Shown piece by piece: positions 26,425 to 36,114 of a stretch of DNA of 64,000 nt. This stretch comes from Vibrio porteresiae DSM 19223. Lineage in GTDB: Bacteria; Pseudomonadota; Gammaproteobacteria; Enterobacterales; Vibrionaceae. Position 1 is the stretch's first letter. Each line of letters opens with the position of its first letter. The stretch lies in NCBI RefSeq assembly GCF_024347055.1, contig NZ_AP024896.1:744001-808000 (forward strand). Direction: 5' to 3'. A program made the position numbers and the translations under genes. The notes under the pieces are model-generated. The model was not told where the DNA came from, searched no databases, and saw nothing but the letters and a program-made list of their open reading frames with translations.

Positions 26425-27684
26425 ATGAAAAAACCTTCTTTCCTCGTTGATTTTACCCTCCTCAAGGAGAACCGTGATTTTCGCATGGTGTTCATTGCCC
26501 GTTTGGTGTCGGTATTGGCATTAGGGCTGATGATGGTCGCCGTTCCGATTCAAGTGCATGACATGACCAACTCGACCCTAGCGGTAGGTGGCATTATGGC
26601 ATTGGACGGAGCGGGCATGTTTATTGGCTTGCTCTTGGGCGGTGTGCTTGCTGACCGTTATGAACGTAAGCAATTGATCCTGTTTGCTCGCGGGATTTGT
26701 GGTGTCGGCTTTATCGCCATGACCATGAACAGCATGCTCCCTGAGCCCTCTTTGTGGGTGCTCTATTTCCTTTCTTTGTGGAATGGCTTTTTTGCCGCCA
26801 TCGGTGTTACAGCCCTGATGGCCTGCATGCAGGTGATTGTTGGCAGAGAAAACATACCCCAAGCCGCTGCGCTGAGTATGCTAACGGTTCGCGCTGGCAT
26901 GGTGCTTTCGCCAGCCATCGGCGGATTGATCATCGCGTGGGGTGACGTGAGTTGGAACTACGGTTTGGCGGCGCTTGGCACCTTTTTGACCTTGTTACCG
27001 CTACTGCGTTTGCCGACCATGAAAGCAGAAGGCGCAAAGGGCGAAACGCCGTTAACCTCACTCAAAGTTGGGGTGAAGTTTCTTTTCCAACATCGCTTGG
27101 TGGGCAGTGTGGTGGCATTAGGCACATTAGAAACACTCGCTACCGCAGTCAAAGTGATGTTTCCGGTTTTAGCTATCGATGTGTTTGGCGGCACAGCGGC
27201 AGAAGCTGGGTTACTTTACGCAGCGATGCCGCTGGGGGCGATGTTCGGCGCGCTGACCTCTGGCTGGGTGAATCAATCGCCAAAACCAGGGCTGATTATG
27301 GTGTGGAGCACACTCGGCATTTTTGTCAGCATTGCTGCCATTGGGGTGGTTACGCATTATGTGCTTTTATTAGCGGTGCTGGTGGTGTTTGGTTATCTAG
27401 GCTCATTAACCAAAATCATTCAGTACTCTTTAGTACAAGGTCATACCCCTAACCATTTGATGGGCCGTGTGAGCAGTTTATGGACTGCGCAAGATGTGTC
27501 GGGACACTCAATTGGTTCTTTAGGTCTTGGCGCGTTAGGCAATATCATGGCACCGGGCGTTTCCATTCTCGCGTTTGGCTTAGGGGCGCTTGGCATTGGC
27601 TCGGTTATGGCAATTGGTTTTCGTCAATTACGCGGCGCACAATTAAGCGATCCGCAGTTAATGAAAACACCACAGCAGGCATAA
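26425..27684 (+). CDS. entS: MFS siderophore exporter, EntS-like
   Basis: A 419-residue major facilitator with about 12 membrane helices. It starts in the cytoplasm (FLVDFTLLKENRDFRMVFIA), has the MFS loop motif GGVLADRYERKQLIL between helices 2 and 3, and resembles E. coli EntS, the inner-membrane enterobactin exporter. It lies 64 bases after the NRPS at the end of the siderophore operon. The product released by the TE domain would be exported to the periplasm by this protein and then leave through an outer-membrane channel not in this window. Confidence 0.88.
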   Translation: MKKPSFLVDFTLLKENRDFRMVFIARLVSVLALGLMMVAVPIQVHDMTNSTLAVGGIMALDGAGMFIGLLLGGVLADRYERKQLILFARGICGVGFIAMTMNSMLPEPSLWVLYFLSLWNGFFAAIGVTALMACMQVIVGRENIPQAAALSMLTVRAGMVLSPAIGGLIIAWGDVSWNYGLAALGTFLTLLPLLRLPTMKAEGAKGETPLTSLKVGVKFLFQHRLVGSVVALGTLETLATAVKVMFPVLAIDVFGGTAAEAGLLYAAMPLGAMFGALTSGWVNQSPKPGLIMVWSTLGIFVSIAAIGVVTHYVLLLAVLVVFGYLGSLTKIIQYSLVQGHTPNHLMGRVSSLWTAQDVSGHSIGSLGLGALGNIMAPGVSILAFGLGALGIGSVMAIGFRQLRGAQLSDPQLMKTPQQA

Positions 27685-27764
27685 TCCTTAAACCAAGTAT
27701 TTAGTGGTTTCCTCCCTTTCGAGAAGAGGGTAAACTGCGCGCAAAGTAATACTGAGAGTAACTT

Positions 27765-28364
27765 ATGACGGATATGGATCAGCAAGAGTTTGTGGCTGAC
27801 GACGAAATTGAAATTGAAGCGGTTGGCGTGGAAGTTTCAGAACAGCCTATTGAACTGTATAAAGTGTTGAAAATTGCCGACGCGATCAGCGGCGGTGGTG
27901 AAGCAAAACACGTGATCACTGAAGGCTATGTGTTTGTTAACGGCGAATTAGAAACGCGCAAACGTCGCAAAATGTACGACGGGGATTTGATCGAGTTTAA
28001 CGAAGAGTTTTACTTGGTGATTTGTGATGCGCCAGTGTCTGAGCCAAAAGAGAAGCCTGTAGCAAAACCTGCACCAAAGAAAAATCGTTCTTCAGGTGCA
28101 AACAAAGCTTCAGCTTCGAAGAAAGCTTCTAACACACCAGATAAAGCGCACAAAGGTCCTAAGTCGACTGGTGCAGCAAAAGCGGATAAAGCTGAAAAAG
28201 CACACCGTGCTGCCACAGGCACTAAAAAATCAGCGACCAAAGCCAATAAATCGCGTTTGTCAGCATCTGCTGAGAAAGCGCCGGTGAAAGAGTCTGCCAA
28301 AGAGGCGGATCAAGCACCAACCAACACCAACAGAACGGGTCGTAACTCGATCGATTTTCTGTAA
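27765..28364 (+). CDS. S4-domain RNA-binding protein with basic tail (YbcJ-like)
   Basis: A 199-residue protein. Residues ~28-95 are a YbcJ-type S4 domain (ELYKVLKIADAISGGGEAKH, then EGYVFVNGELETRKRRKMYD), which binds structured RNA. E. coli YbcJ is only about 70 residues. This one adds an acidic N-terminus (DDEIEIEAVGVEVSEQ) and a C-terminal ~100-residue Lys/Ala/Ser-rich disordered tail (KKNRSSGANKASASKKAS and similar), likely a nonspecific RNA or DNA-binding extension. It stands alone, with GAG-type spacing before the ATG. Confidence 0.85.
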   Translation: MTDMDQQEFVADDEIEIEAVGVEVSEQPIELYKVLKIADAISGGGEAKHVITEGYVFVNGELETRKRRKMYDGDLIEFNEEFYLVICDAPVSEPKEKPVAKPAPKKNRSSGANKASASKKASNTPDKAHKGPKSTGAAKADKAEKAHRAATGTKKSATKANKSRLSASAEKAPVKESAKEADQAPTNTNRTGRNSIDFL

Positions 28365-28378
28365 GTTGGATTAAAGAG

Positions 28379-28400
28379 AGGGGAAGCGTAAGCTTCCCCT
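28379..28400. terminator. hairpin between convergent genes
   Basis: AGGGGAAGC and GCTTCCCCT around GTAA, between the S4 gene and the small minus-strand gene. The flanking U-tracts are short on both strands, so this is a moderate terminator. Confidence 0.55.
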
Positions 28401-28405
28401 AACAT

Positions 28406-28594
28406 TTAAAACCAATCACCATCTTGAAAGGTTCTTCCCTCTAAAGCGTAAGGGTCTTCATCAAAAGGATGCTCCACTTTGCCACGGAGATATTCTAGCT
28501 GTCTCTCTAACGTAGCGACGGTGTCATAATCACCCTCTGAGCAGGCAACGTAAATTTGTTGCTCAAGCACGTCAATGTTTTCGCGAATATTCAT
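28406..28594 (-). CDS. small acidic coiled-coil protein, unknown
   Basis: A 62-residue protein beginning MNIRENIDVLEQQIYVACSE, with a helix pattern (LEQQI, ATLERQLEYLRGKV) and ending FQDGDWF. The start at 28594 is set by a perfect AGGAGGT nine bases upstream; the frame is open further but lacks another site. I do not recognise the family. The strong ribosome binding site and codon usage argue that it is real. Confidence 0.6.
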   Translation of the reverse strand: MNIRENIDVLEQQIYVACSEGDYDTVATLERQLEYLRGKVEHPFDEDPYALEGRTFQDGDWF

Positions 28595-28880
28595 CTTCGT
28601 ACCTCCTGTTTGCTGGGGTCGACTCTTCATTTACAACTCTATTGTGCTGTTAGCTTGGATAACAACACCTCAGAGTCATTGTAGTCAAAGTAAAGCGTTT
28701 GGATCACTCTTGAAACAGAGACCAATTGAGGCGGCTTGGTTTTTGTAAATAAATTCAGTTTGATATTGGCTAAAAATAATTGCGATTTTTTTTGAGCGAA
28801 ATCGGATGGACTAGATAAGTGATTGATTCAAAGCAGAGAAGAGAAAGGCTTCTTCATCCATTGAACGAAGCCTAAACAAA

Positions 28881-29243
28881 TTAGTGAGTTATCGCATATC
28901 CGCGCATTGAGCTAACCAGCTTAATCGGCTGGCTGCTGGCAATCGATATAACGATGATGTCCATCACCACAACGATCAGAGCAACAGAGGCGGGTAGTGC
29001 ATCACTGCCAATAAAGTGACTAAGCACCACAGCCAGAATGGTGAGAGCACTCGCGATAAAAAAGGCCAGCAACAGACCGGTTTTGATTTTTTGCGAGATA
29101 GTCTCTTCAAAGCCAACGGCCAAAGCACAATGCTTACAGCGAATATAGCCTTGTTCATAAATGATCTTTTGATCATGGGGTGAGAGTGAAGACTCTTGGT
29201 AACACTCGTCACAGATGACGTTTAACATACGATTGATTTTCAT
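28881..29243 (-). CDS. zinc-ribbon membrane protein, unknown
   Basis: A 120-residue protein. It starts with a zinc ribbon (CDECYQESS and later CKHCAL, two CxxC pairs, residues ~10-38), followed by two membrane segments (TGLLLAFFIASALTILAVVL and SVALIVVVMDIIVISIAS). The start is the ATG at 29243 with AGGA nine bases upstream; an in-frame TTG lies before it. It has no clear neighbours; a GC-poor hairpin follows it (28847-28873). The layout suggests a membrane-anchored metal-binding or regulatory protein. No family is recognised. Confidence 0.65.
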   Translation of the reverse strand: MKINRMLNVICDECYQESSLSPHDQKIIYEQGYIRCKHCALAVGFEETISQKIKTGLLLAFFIASALTILAVVLSHFIGSDALPASVALIVVVMDIIVISIASSQPIKLVSSMRGYAITH

Positions 29244-29378
29244 TATTGTATTTCCTAGCTTCAACTGAAGTGCGCGAATTTTAACTGGAAATGTAGTGCA
29301 AAAAATAACCGTGTGAAATTTTTGGGGTCGAGATCAAATTAGTATGCAATCGGTTTTATTGTGATCTGCGACAAAAAA

Positions 29379-29404
29379 ATAAAGCCAGTTAATACTGGCT
29401 TTAT
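29379..29404 (-). terminator. intrinsic terminator of the permease gene
   Basis: ATAAAGCCAGT and ACTGGCTTTAT around a four-base loop, followed on the minus strand by TTTTTTT. Confidence 0.88.
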
Positions 29405-29430
29405 CAATGTAACCGATTGTCTTATGACAT

Positions 29431-30795
29431 CTATTCGCGAACTAACATCAGATCTTTTTCTGCGTTTTCACGTTGATGTTTGGTTTGGCTAAAGTACACA
29501 AAACCAACAAACATCATCACCATGAAGATAGTGGTAATGATTTGGTTAAACCATACCATCGCAATCAGACACAGCACTGCCAACACCAAAGCAATTCCCG
29601 GAACGATAGGGTACAAAGGTGCGTGGTAAGTACGAGTCAGGTTTGGCTCTAAACGACGCAGTCTGAATAGACTTAGCATACTCATTATGTACATGACGAT
29701 AGCGCCAAACACCGCAATGGTAATCATCGCAGCAGTAAGGCTCATGCCTTGTAGGTTGACCACGCCATCACTAAAGATAGCGATGATACCAATGACACCA
29801 CCGGCCAAGATCGCGCGGTGAGGTGTGTTAAAGCGAGACAGTTTAGCCAGTCCTGCTGGTAGGTAACCTGCACGAGCAAGGGCAAAGAATTGGCGAGAAT
29901 AGCCAAGGATGATGCCGTGGAAAGAGGCAATCAAACCGAACAGACCAATCCACACCAACATGTGTAACCAACCAGAGCTAGTGCCTACCACCATTTTCAT
30001 TGCTTGTGGCAATGGGTCGTTAATGCCGGACAGTTTAGACCAATCACCAGCACCGCCTGCGAAGATCATCACGCCAAGGGCCAATACGACCAGTGTCAAA
30101 ATGCCAGAGATGTAGGCTTTTGGAATGGTACGTTGTGGATCTTTGGCTTCTTCTGCCGCCATTGCTGCGCCTTCGATAGCGAGGAAGAACCAAATCGCAA
30201 ATGGAATTGCAGCGAAAATAGCGGATAAAGTACCGAAGGTGAACTCGTTGCTGCCAGCCCAACCGTTTAGCACGAAGTTAGAGAAGCTAAAGCCAGGTGC
30301 GACAACGCCCATAAATACCAAGAGTTCGAGAACAGCCAAAATGGTCACGCAAAGTTCAAACATAGCTGCCAATTTTACGCCCAAGATATTCAATGTCATG
30401 AAGACAATATAAGCACCTACCGCTGCCCATTTAGGGTCCAAATCGGGATATTGCACGTTCAAGTAAGCGCCAATCGCCATCGCAATCGCTGGTGGAGCAA
30501 ACACAAACTCAATCAGTGTAGCTAAACCAGCAATCAAACCACCTACTTCACCAAAAGCGCGGCGACTGTATGCGAAAGGCCCACCCGCATGTGGAATCGC
30601 AGTGGTTAATTCGGTAAAACTAAAAATAAAACAGGTATACATTGCTGCTACGATCAATGTAGTGACCAAAAATCCCAATGTCCCTGATATACCCCAACCA
30701 TAACTCCAACCGAAGTATTCACCTGAAATCACTAGACCTACTGCAATCCCCCAAAGAGAGAGCGTGCCCAGTGTTTTTTGCAATTTGGCCGTCAT
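29431..30795 (-). CDS. eat: ethanolamine permease (APC family)
   Basis: A 454-residue transporter with 12 predicted helices. The N-terminus (LGTLSLWGIAVGLVISGEYF, then GWSYGWG) and the PHAGGPFAYSRRAFGE segment are those of the ethanolamine permease subgroup of the amino acid-polyamine-organocation family. It imports ethanolamine across the inner membrane for use as a nitrogen or carbon source. No ethanolamine ammonia-lyase (eutBC) is in the window, so those enzymes must be elsewhere. AGGAG lies eight bases before the ATG. A long upstream region with an NtrC-type site suggests nitrogen control. Transport of another amine cannot be excluded. Confidence 0.88.
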   Translation of the reverse strand: MTAKLQKTLGTLSLWGIAVGLVISGEYFGWSYGWGISGTLGFLVTTLIVAAMYTCFIFSFTELTTAIPHAGGPFAYSRRAFGEVGGLIAGLATLIEFVFAPPAIAMAIGAYLNVQYPDLDPKWAAVGAYIVFMTLNILGVKLAAMFELCVTILAVLELLVFMGVVAPGFSFSNFVLNGWAGSNEFTFGTLSAIFAAIPFAIWFFLAIEGAAMAAEEAKDPQRTIPKAYISGILTLVVLALGVMIFAGGAGDWSKLSGINDPLPQAMKMVVGTSSGWLHMLVWIGLFGLIASFHGIILGYSRQFFALARAGYLPAGLAKLSRFNTPHRAILAGGVIGIIAIFSDGVVNLQGMSLTAAMITIAVFGAIVMYIMSMLSLFRLRRLEPNLTRTYHAPLYPIVPGIALVLAVLCLIAMVWFNQIITTIFMVMMFVGFVYFSQTKHQRENAEKDLMLVRE

Positions 30796-31315
30796 ATCTA
30801 TGTCTCCTAATCCCTTATGTCTACCGCCTCACGTCATCCTTGTTAAACGTGAATTCGACTCCGGGTCTAACTATCCTTATTCGATGTGACAGAAGAACAT
30901 TCTGTTAAAACATCGTGCTACAGTGGAAGCCGATGGTATTTATTAAAAGCTTTGTTCATACCAGTCGTTCATGCTCCACTAATAAGCACTAGCGAAACTC
31001 ATACCGACAAATTGCAATAAAAATGAAACAAGCAAAGTTAAGGACAAAATAATGTGATCGAAATCTTTAGTAACATTCCAGCGAACTATCATGCTGTTGG
31101 ATAGATAATTCTCGGCTAATCATGCTGTTAATAAGGTGTGATAAATCAGAAAAGAGTTTGCTACATGATATCAATGAGCACAAAAAGAGCGCACGAAATT
31201 TGGTTGTGCACATCAATAGTGCAACGAGATGCAATTAAAACCGTTGTGGTTATACCCTGTGCAATCGATTTGCATAATGGTGCAACGGGATTCACTCGCT
31301 GGCGAATCCTAAGGC
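30796..31315 (-). promoter_or_regulatory. long upstream region of the ethanolamine permease gene
   Basis: A 520-base gap with the permease promoter and the 3' end of the VRR-NUC gene. It holds an NtrC-type dyad at 31207-31223 and scattered TGCA half-sites at 31230, 31260, 31271 and 31281. A possible but weak sigma-54 promoter on the minus strand (GG-N10-GC) lies near 30992-31006. The short plus-strand open frame at 31138-31326 lacks coding signs. Confidence 0.45.
31207..31223. promoter_or_regulatory. NtrC-type enhancer site
   Basis: TGCACATCAATAGTGCA has the exact TGCAC-N7-GTGCA geometry of the enterobacterial NtrC consensus. It is about 410 bases upstream of the permease ATG, a suitable enhancer distance if transcription starts near 30980. 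Confidence 0.6.
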
Positions 31316-32932
31316 TCAATGATTGACGTAACAAACTGAAAATGGAATATCAAGCTTGGCAAATTCACTCATCCAGCGCAGCTGGTTATCTTGCAATTTA
31401 TCGCCAGGACCTTTTACTTCAATCCACTCATACGTTTCCTCCTTAAAGGCCATCATATCAGGCATTCCAGCACGAAACAGGCGTAAATCTTTAAGTTGAA
31501 TCTTCATTAATGCCACCAAAGTCGCTCGTGGAATGGTGCGGTCTATCCAATGAAAAAGCGCTTCATCTATGCCTTGCCAACTGGTCATAGGATTGGCAAT
31601 CCCTTGTTTTTCTTGCCAACGGGCGATCAGTGATGGCGTGCCATGTGCCATAAACTGGTCGAAACACGACTCAATCAATGACTGGCGTTTGGCACAAAAC
31701 TCTGTGTGATAGAAGTCCAACGGGCGAGCTTGATAGGCATTAACAAAAGCCCCTTCTACCGGCGCAAAAATCGCAGGCCACAAAACCAAAGCGAGTAGGG
31801 TATTGAGCAGTTGATTTTCGAGATAATAGACATAGTAGCCTTGCGCTATTAGCGCATCACGCACTGCCAATTCGACTCGTTGGGTGGATAAATCGAGCGA
31901 TAGATGACGTTCTGGCCATTTGGGTTTGGTCGCGCGAGGGACTTTTTGTCCTTGAGTGCGAAGATAACGTTGCTGCAAACGCTGCGCTATTTCCAGTTCT
32001 TCTTGATGATATGGGGTGTCTTTTATCTGCTCAATCAGGTAGCCCATGCGCTGATATTGGCCGAGTTTATCGTAGATACGCGCTTGCCGTTCACGACTTG
32101 GTGGTAGCGACGACTGAGCAAAATAGTGCAGCGCGAGCTCAGATTCTCCGAGGCGCTCTAATGCACGAGCCAATTGATTGATGAGTTTTTGTCGCTTTCG
32201 TTCGACATAGGGATGAGAGGCTTTATCAGGCAGTTGCTGACAAAGGCGAACTAATGCGTCCTTAGGTTGCTTTTCATTCTGCCAATAATCTTGTGCGATC
32301 CGCTGCAACAGACGCAATTGCTCTATCTCATCACGATGATGAAAAAAACGCTGCGTTTGACTTAGTTGGTACTGCTCGAATCGGTGTAACCCTAAATCAT
32401 CAAGGACAAACTGACTGAGGTCTTGATGAGCATTGGCGAAAAAGAGAATAAGCAGTAACTCAATGATGTCGTTATGCACCAAATGAATGATCGTAAATGG
32501 CGTAGGTTGCGCTGGTGTATCTTGTTCAATAGCCGCTAGGAGATCGTCTTTGCGTAACGCCTTATTTAACAAGGGATGACGGGCAATGATCTCTGGCTTA
32601 GTAAATAACAGCTCGCACAGCTGTGCTTCAGTTAGGTTTGGATTCATCTGAATAAAACCCGATGCTTCGAGTATTGGCCACTGCGCCTCTAAGTTCGCAA
32701 TCTCAACATAATCGAGTTTATCGCTGCGAAACCATTCCCCTTTACGTGACAGAAGACGCACGATAATGCATTGGCTTGAGTGGGGCAGTTTTTTAAAGGT
32801 GTCGATCCAATTTTGCTCTTCCTTGGTCAACAAATCTTCATACCACTGGCAGGCGTGGTCGAGCAGTCGCCAGAAATTTGCCAAGTAATAATCTGGGGCA
32901 AGTTGCGGTGTTGGAGAAGAAGAGGGTAGCAT
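31316..32932 (-). CDS. FAN1-like VRR-NUC nuclease
   Basis: A 538-residue protein with a C-terminal VRR-NUC domain (about 430-538): RAGMPDMMAFKE and YEWIEVKGPGDKLQDNQLRW carry the PD-(D/E)xK residues (Asp, Glu and Lys of EVKG). The upstream ~430 residues form a long helical region with an N-terminal wHTH-like part (FKKLPHSSQCIIVRLLSRKG), matching the layout of bacterial FAN1 homologues. FAN1 is a structure-specific 5' nuclease active on flaps and interstrand crosslinks. It stands alone. Substrate specificity here is inferred from the family. Confidence 0.85.
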   Translation of the reverse strand: MLPSSSPTPQLAPDYYLANFWRLLDHACQWYEDLLTKEEQNWIDTFKKLPHSSQCIIVRLLSRKGEWFRSDKLDYVEIANLEAQWPILEASGFIQMNPNLTEAQLCELLFTKPEIIARHPLLNKALRKDDLLAAIEQDTPAQPTPFTIIHLVHNDIIELLLILFFANAHQDLSQFVLDDLGLHRFEQYQLSQTQRFFHHRDEIEQLRLLQRIAQDYWQNEKQPKDALVRLCQQLPDKASHPYVERKRQKLINQLARALERLGESELALHYFAQSSLPPSRERQARIYDKLGQYQRMGYLIEQIKDTPYHQEELEIAQRLQQRYLRTQGQKVPRATKPKWPERHLSLDLSTQRVELAVRDALIAQGYYVYYLENQLLNTLLALVLWPAIFAPVEGAFVNAYQARPLDFYHTEFCAKRQSLIESCFDQFMAHGTPSLIARWQEKQGIANPMTSWQGIDEALFHWIDRTIPRATLVALMKIQLKDLRLFRAGMPDMMAFKEETYEWIEVKGPGDKLQDNQLRWMSEFAKLDIPFSVCYVNH

Positions 32933-33199
32933 GGTTAATTATCGTCCTATACCTCATGCCAGAGGTGTGTCTGTCCTATTGCGGAGGAAAGTATAACCGT
33001 AAAGAGAAGTAAAATGCAGGTTGGAATGAAAGTGTGCTCGGTAAAGCTCTCTCAGATTTTGTGCTTTTTTGTCAAAAATTCATCAACGATAGGTAAGGTT
33101 GATCATTAACTGACCAAGTGAGCACGTAATTGAAAGAAAAGGGTTTTCTTTTTACCATAGCGGTGGCATATTGACTCCATCGCTTCGATGCAAAGCAAT

Positions 33200-33274
<75 letters not shown>

Positions 33275-33317
33275 GATTCTTCTGCTTTCATCCATACAAG
33301 CGCTAGATGCACACCAA

Positions 33318-33393
<76 letters not shown>

Positions 33394-33672
33394 AGTTTCT
33401 TCTTGTTTAACTTCTTTTCCTGATTGTCGTTTTCACTAGTGAGTGATTAACTCAAGCTACTCTTTCGATTTTTCACAGAGCAACCCGTTACTTCTACCAA
33501 CTTGCTATTGACCCAATGATTCTCAATGTCATTATGGTAACAATCTGATTTTGGGATTAAATTCTCATCAATTCAATGATTCCCTATCATTCAACTCGTA
33601 TTATCTTGATCAGTGAAACCGCAGAAGATGATGTTAGTGATTGTCGGGGAGTTTGCTTATAAGGACGTTGCT

Positions 33673-34911
33673 ATGCACAGTAGTCAAGAGAAGTTTATGT
33701 CGGTCAATGTAAATACGGTGACTGGCGTGGTGGAATTTCCTGTTTACTTTATGCGTGGTGGAACGTCGACTGGGCTGGTGATTTGGGAAGGTGTTGCGCC
33801 GCAAACTAAAGCGCTACGCGAAGAGCTGCTGCGGCTCATTATGGGGTCGCCCTTGTCTGGCTCGATTCTCAATAATAACCAGCTTAATGGGTTAGGGCGT
33901 GGTACGCCGACAACCAACAAAGTGTTCTTTGTTGCTGTGGCAGAGCAAAGTGATCAGCGAGTAAAATTAGTCAGCACCTTGGCTCAGCTGTCGTCCGATC
34001 ACGCGGACATCGACTGGAGTGTCAATTGCGGCAATATGTCCTCTGCTATTCCGTTGTGGGCGTTTGATCACGGCTTGTTACCGCAAGTGGATAATCCCGA
34101 GTTGGAGATATTTAATACCAATACTGAAGTGGCTACGTTAGCGCGCCTTCATTACAGCAAAGCATCGGGGTTTGCATTGACGGAGATTCCGGGAATTCAT
34201 GGACGCTACCCAAGTGTCGATCTCTTTTTACAAAATCCGGTCGGGGCCAAAACTGGGTTGCTATTACCCACAGGCAAACCCAAGGAAACCATCCATGGTA
34301 TTGACGTTACTTGTGTGGATGTTGCTGTTCCTATGGTGATCATAAAAGCGGAAGATGTGGGGATGGTGGGCGATGAAGCGCCAAGTGAACTCAATAATAA
34401 CGCGCAGCTTAAACAGCAGTTAAGAGATGTTTGGGTTGAAGCTGGCTTGCGTATGGGGCTTAAAAATAAGCAGGGTTTACCAATGACAGTTGAAGAACTT
34501 CAGCGCAGTGAAACGATTCCTAAAATCTGTTTTATCTCTAAGCCAAAGCACCCCGAAGCAAATATTGCGGTGCGCTATTTCACTCCACAAAAGGCACACG
34601 CTTCAATGGCCGTGACTGGGGGATGTTGTCTTGCTTCAGCTTGTCTTATTGAAGGCAGTGTTGCCGCTGAGGTTGCCGACGGGATTCAAACTGTCGCGCA
34701 AGCAGATGGAACCCATGCTACTCAAATCCGCATTGATAACCCAGCGGGTATTCTAGAAGCCGTTATCCTTCATCAAGATTCTACCAATGGACTTGTTAAT
34801 ATTACGGGAGCTGCCTATAAGCGCAGCGCGCAAATTCTGCTGAAAGGGTGGGTGCCATTAATTGGAGCATCCGCTGAGCTCTGTGCTGAACTAGCGAAAA
34901 TACGTCATTAG
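33673..34911 (+). CDS. PrpF-family isomerase
   Basis: A 412-residue protein of the PrpF family (diaminopimelate-epimerase-like fold). The start FPVYFMRGGTSTGLVIWE with GRGTPTTNKVFFVAV, the CGNMSSAIPLWAFDHG element with the catalytic-type Cys, and VTGGCCLASACLIEG are typical. Members include 2-methylaconitate cis-trans isomerase (PrpF) and 4-oxalomesaconate tautomerase. No prp genes adjoin it, so the substrate is open. The start at 33673 has AGGA eight bases upstream; earlier in-frame ATGs at 33613 and later lack a site. The 280 bases between the tRNAs and this gene show no other feature. Confidence 0.85.
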   Translation: MHSSQEKFMSVNVNTVTGVVEFPVYFMRGGTSTGLVIWEGVAPQTKALREELLRLIMGSPLSGSILNNNQLNGLGRGTPTTNKVFFVAVAEQSDQRVKLVSTLAQLSSDHADIDWSVNCGNMSSAIPLWAFDHGLLPQVDNPELEIFNTNTEVATLARLHYSKASGFALTEIPGIHGRYPSVDLFLQNPVGAKTGLLLPTGKPKETIHGIDVTCVDVAVPMVIIKAEDVGMVGDEAPSELNNNAQLKQQLRDVWVEAGLRMGLKNKQGLPMTVEELQRSETIPKICFISKPKHPEANIAVRYFTPQKAHASMAVTGGCCLASACLIEGSVAAEVADGIQTVAQADGTHATQIRIDNPAGILEAVILHQDSTNGLVNITGAAYKRSAQILLKGWVPLIGASAELCAELAKIRH

Positions 34912-35122
34912 CCTGAGCCACATTGGAATACGTGGATATGATGAAAGATTGATGATCTCTGCTCATAAGTTTGTCCAAGATTTTGCGGATAATCATCTTG
35001 TCCACATTACGTTAATCTACACCTCAATAAGAGATAGGCTAGATTTAAGGTGGTTGGCCGAGTAAGGCAAGCATCAGAGCTTATCTTAATACGATTAATG
35101 AGAGAGATTGGAGCGTTCTTCA

Positions 35123-35992
35123 ATGGAATACACTAAGTTAAATAACGGTCTTCAGATGCCAATGGCAGGGTTTGGTGTCTTTCAAGTCACTGACAAAGAA
35201 GTGTGTAAACAATCGATACTGGCAGCGATTCGCGCTGGTTATCGTCTAATTGATACCGCCGCCGTTTATGGCAACGAAGATGCGGTTGGCGATGCAGTAC
35301 GTGAAGCGATTGCTGAAGGTTTATGTACTCGCGAAGAGTTATTCATTACCTCTAAATTGTGGGTGCAAGATATGGCAAGCTACGATACGGCCAAAGCAGG
35401 AATCGAAGCGTCGTTGCAAAAAGCAGGTTTAGACTACTTTGATTTGTATCTTCAACACCAAGCGATGGGTGATTATTTTAGTGCTTGGCGTGCGATGGAA
35501 GACGCTTACGAAGCGGGTAAACTAAAAGCGATCGGTGTTTCTAACTTCTATGCTCATGTTCTGGCGAACTTCTGTGAAACCGTGCGTATCACGCCAATGG
35601 TGAACCAAGTCGAACTTCATCCATACTTTGCGCAAACCGAAGCCCTTGAAACGATGAAACACTACAATGTTCAGCCAGAAGCATGGGCTCCATTAGGTGG
35701 TGGTCGTCATAACATTCATGACAGTCAAGTGGTACAAGGTATTGCTGCTGCTCATGGCAAATCGACTGCACAAGTGGTGCTGCGTTGGAACCTGCAACGT
35801 GGTGTGACGGTGATTCCTAAATCCACTCATGAAGAACGCATTAAGCAAAATTTCGATATTTGGGATTTTACGCTGACCGATGAAGAGATGGACAACATCA
35901 CCTCACTGGATCTTGGCTACGTGGGTGAAGCCGTGAAACACTTCAACCCCGCGTTCGTTCGAGGCTGCTTAGGCGTGAAAATCCACGACTAG
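35123..35992 (+). CDS. aldo/keto reductase
   Basis: A 289-residue NADPH-dependent aldo/keto reductase. LIDTAAVYGNEDAVGDAV holds the catalytic Asp and Tyr, ITSKLWVQD the Lys, and DLYLQHQAM a His; IGVSNFYAHVLANFC and VTVIPKSTHEERIKQNFDI bind the cofactor. It resembles the 2,5-diketo-D-gluconate reductase/methylglyoxal reductase branch. The start is the ATG at 35123 with GGAG nine bases upstream. It lies just upstream of the diol dehydratase locus but has its own terminator. Reducing the aldehyde product of that enzyme is possible and unproven. Confidence 0.88.
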   Translation: MEYTKLNNGLQMPMAGFGVFQVTDKEVCKQSILAAIRAGYRLIDTAAVYGNEDAVGDAVREAIAEGLCTREELFITSKLWVQDMASYDTAKAGIEASLQKAGLDYFDLYLQHQAMGDYFSAWRAMEDAYEAGKLKAIGVSNFYAHVLANFCETVRITPMVNQVELHPYFAQTEALETMKHYNVQPEAWAPLGGGRHNIHDSQVVQGIAAAHGKSTAQVVLRWNLQRGVTVIPKSTHEERIKQNFDIWDFTLTDEEMDNITSLDLGYVGEAVKHFNPAFVRGCLGVKIHD

Positions 35993-36025
35993 TTCGCACG
36001 CTAAATTCCTTTTCGTTCAAATTGA

Positions 36026-36060
36026 AAACACCCCAGCCGGACCCGGTTGGGGTGTTTTTT
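36026..36060 (+). terminator. intrinsic terminator of the aldo/keto reductase gene
   Basis: AACACCCCA-G-CCGG pairs with CCGG-T-TGGGGTGTT, followed by a T-run. Confidence 0.88.
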
Positions 36061-36114
36061 ATTGGAAAGTGTTATGGAGAGTTTCTCTATCGGGCGTTGC
36101 ATTGAATCAATAGC

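Noticed and set aside
26952..27452. 166-codon plus-strand frame
   Set aside because: Overlaps the exporter gene in another frame; membrane-gene codon bias produces such shadows.
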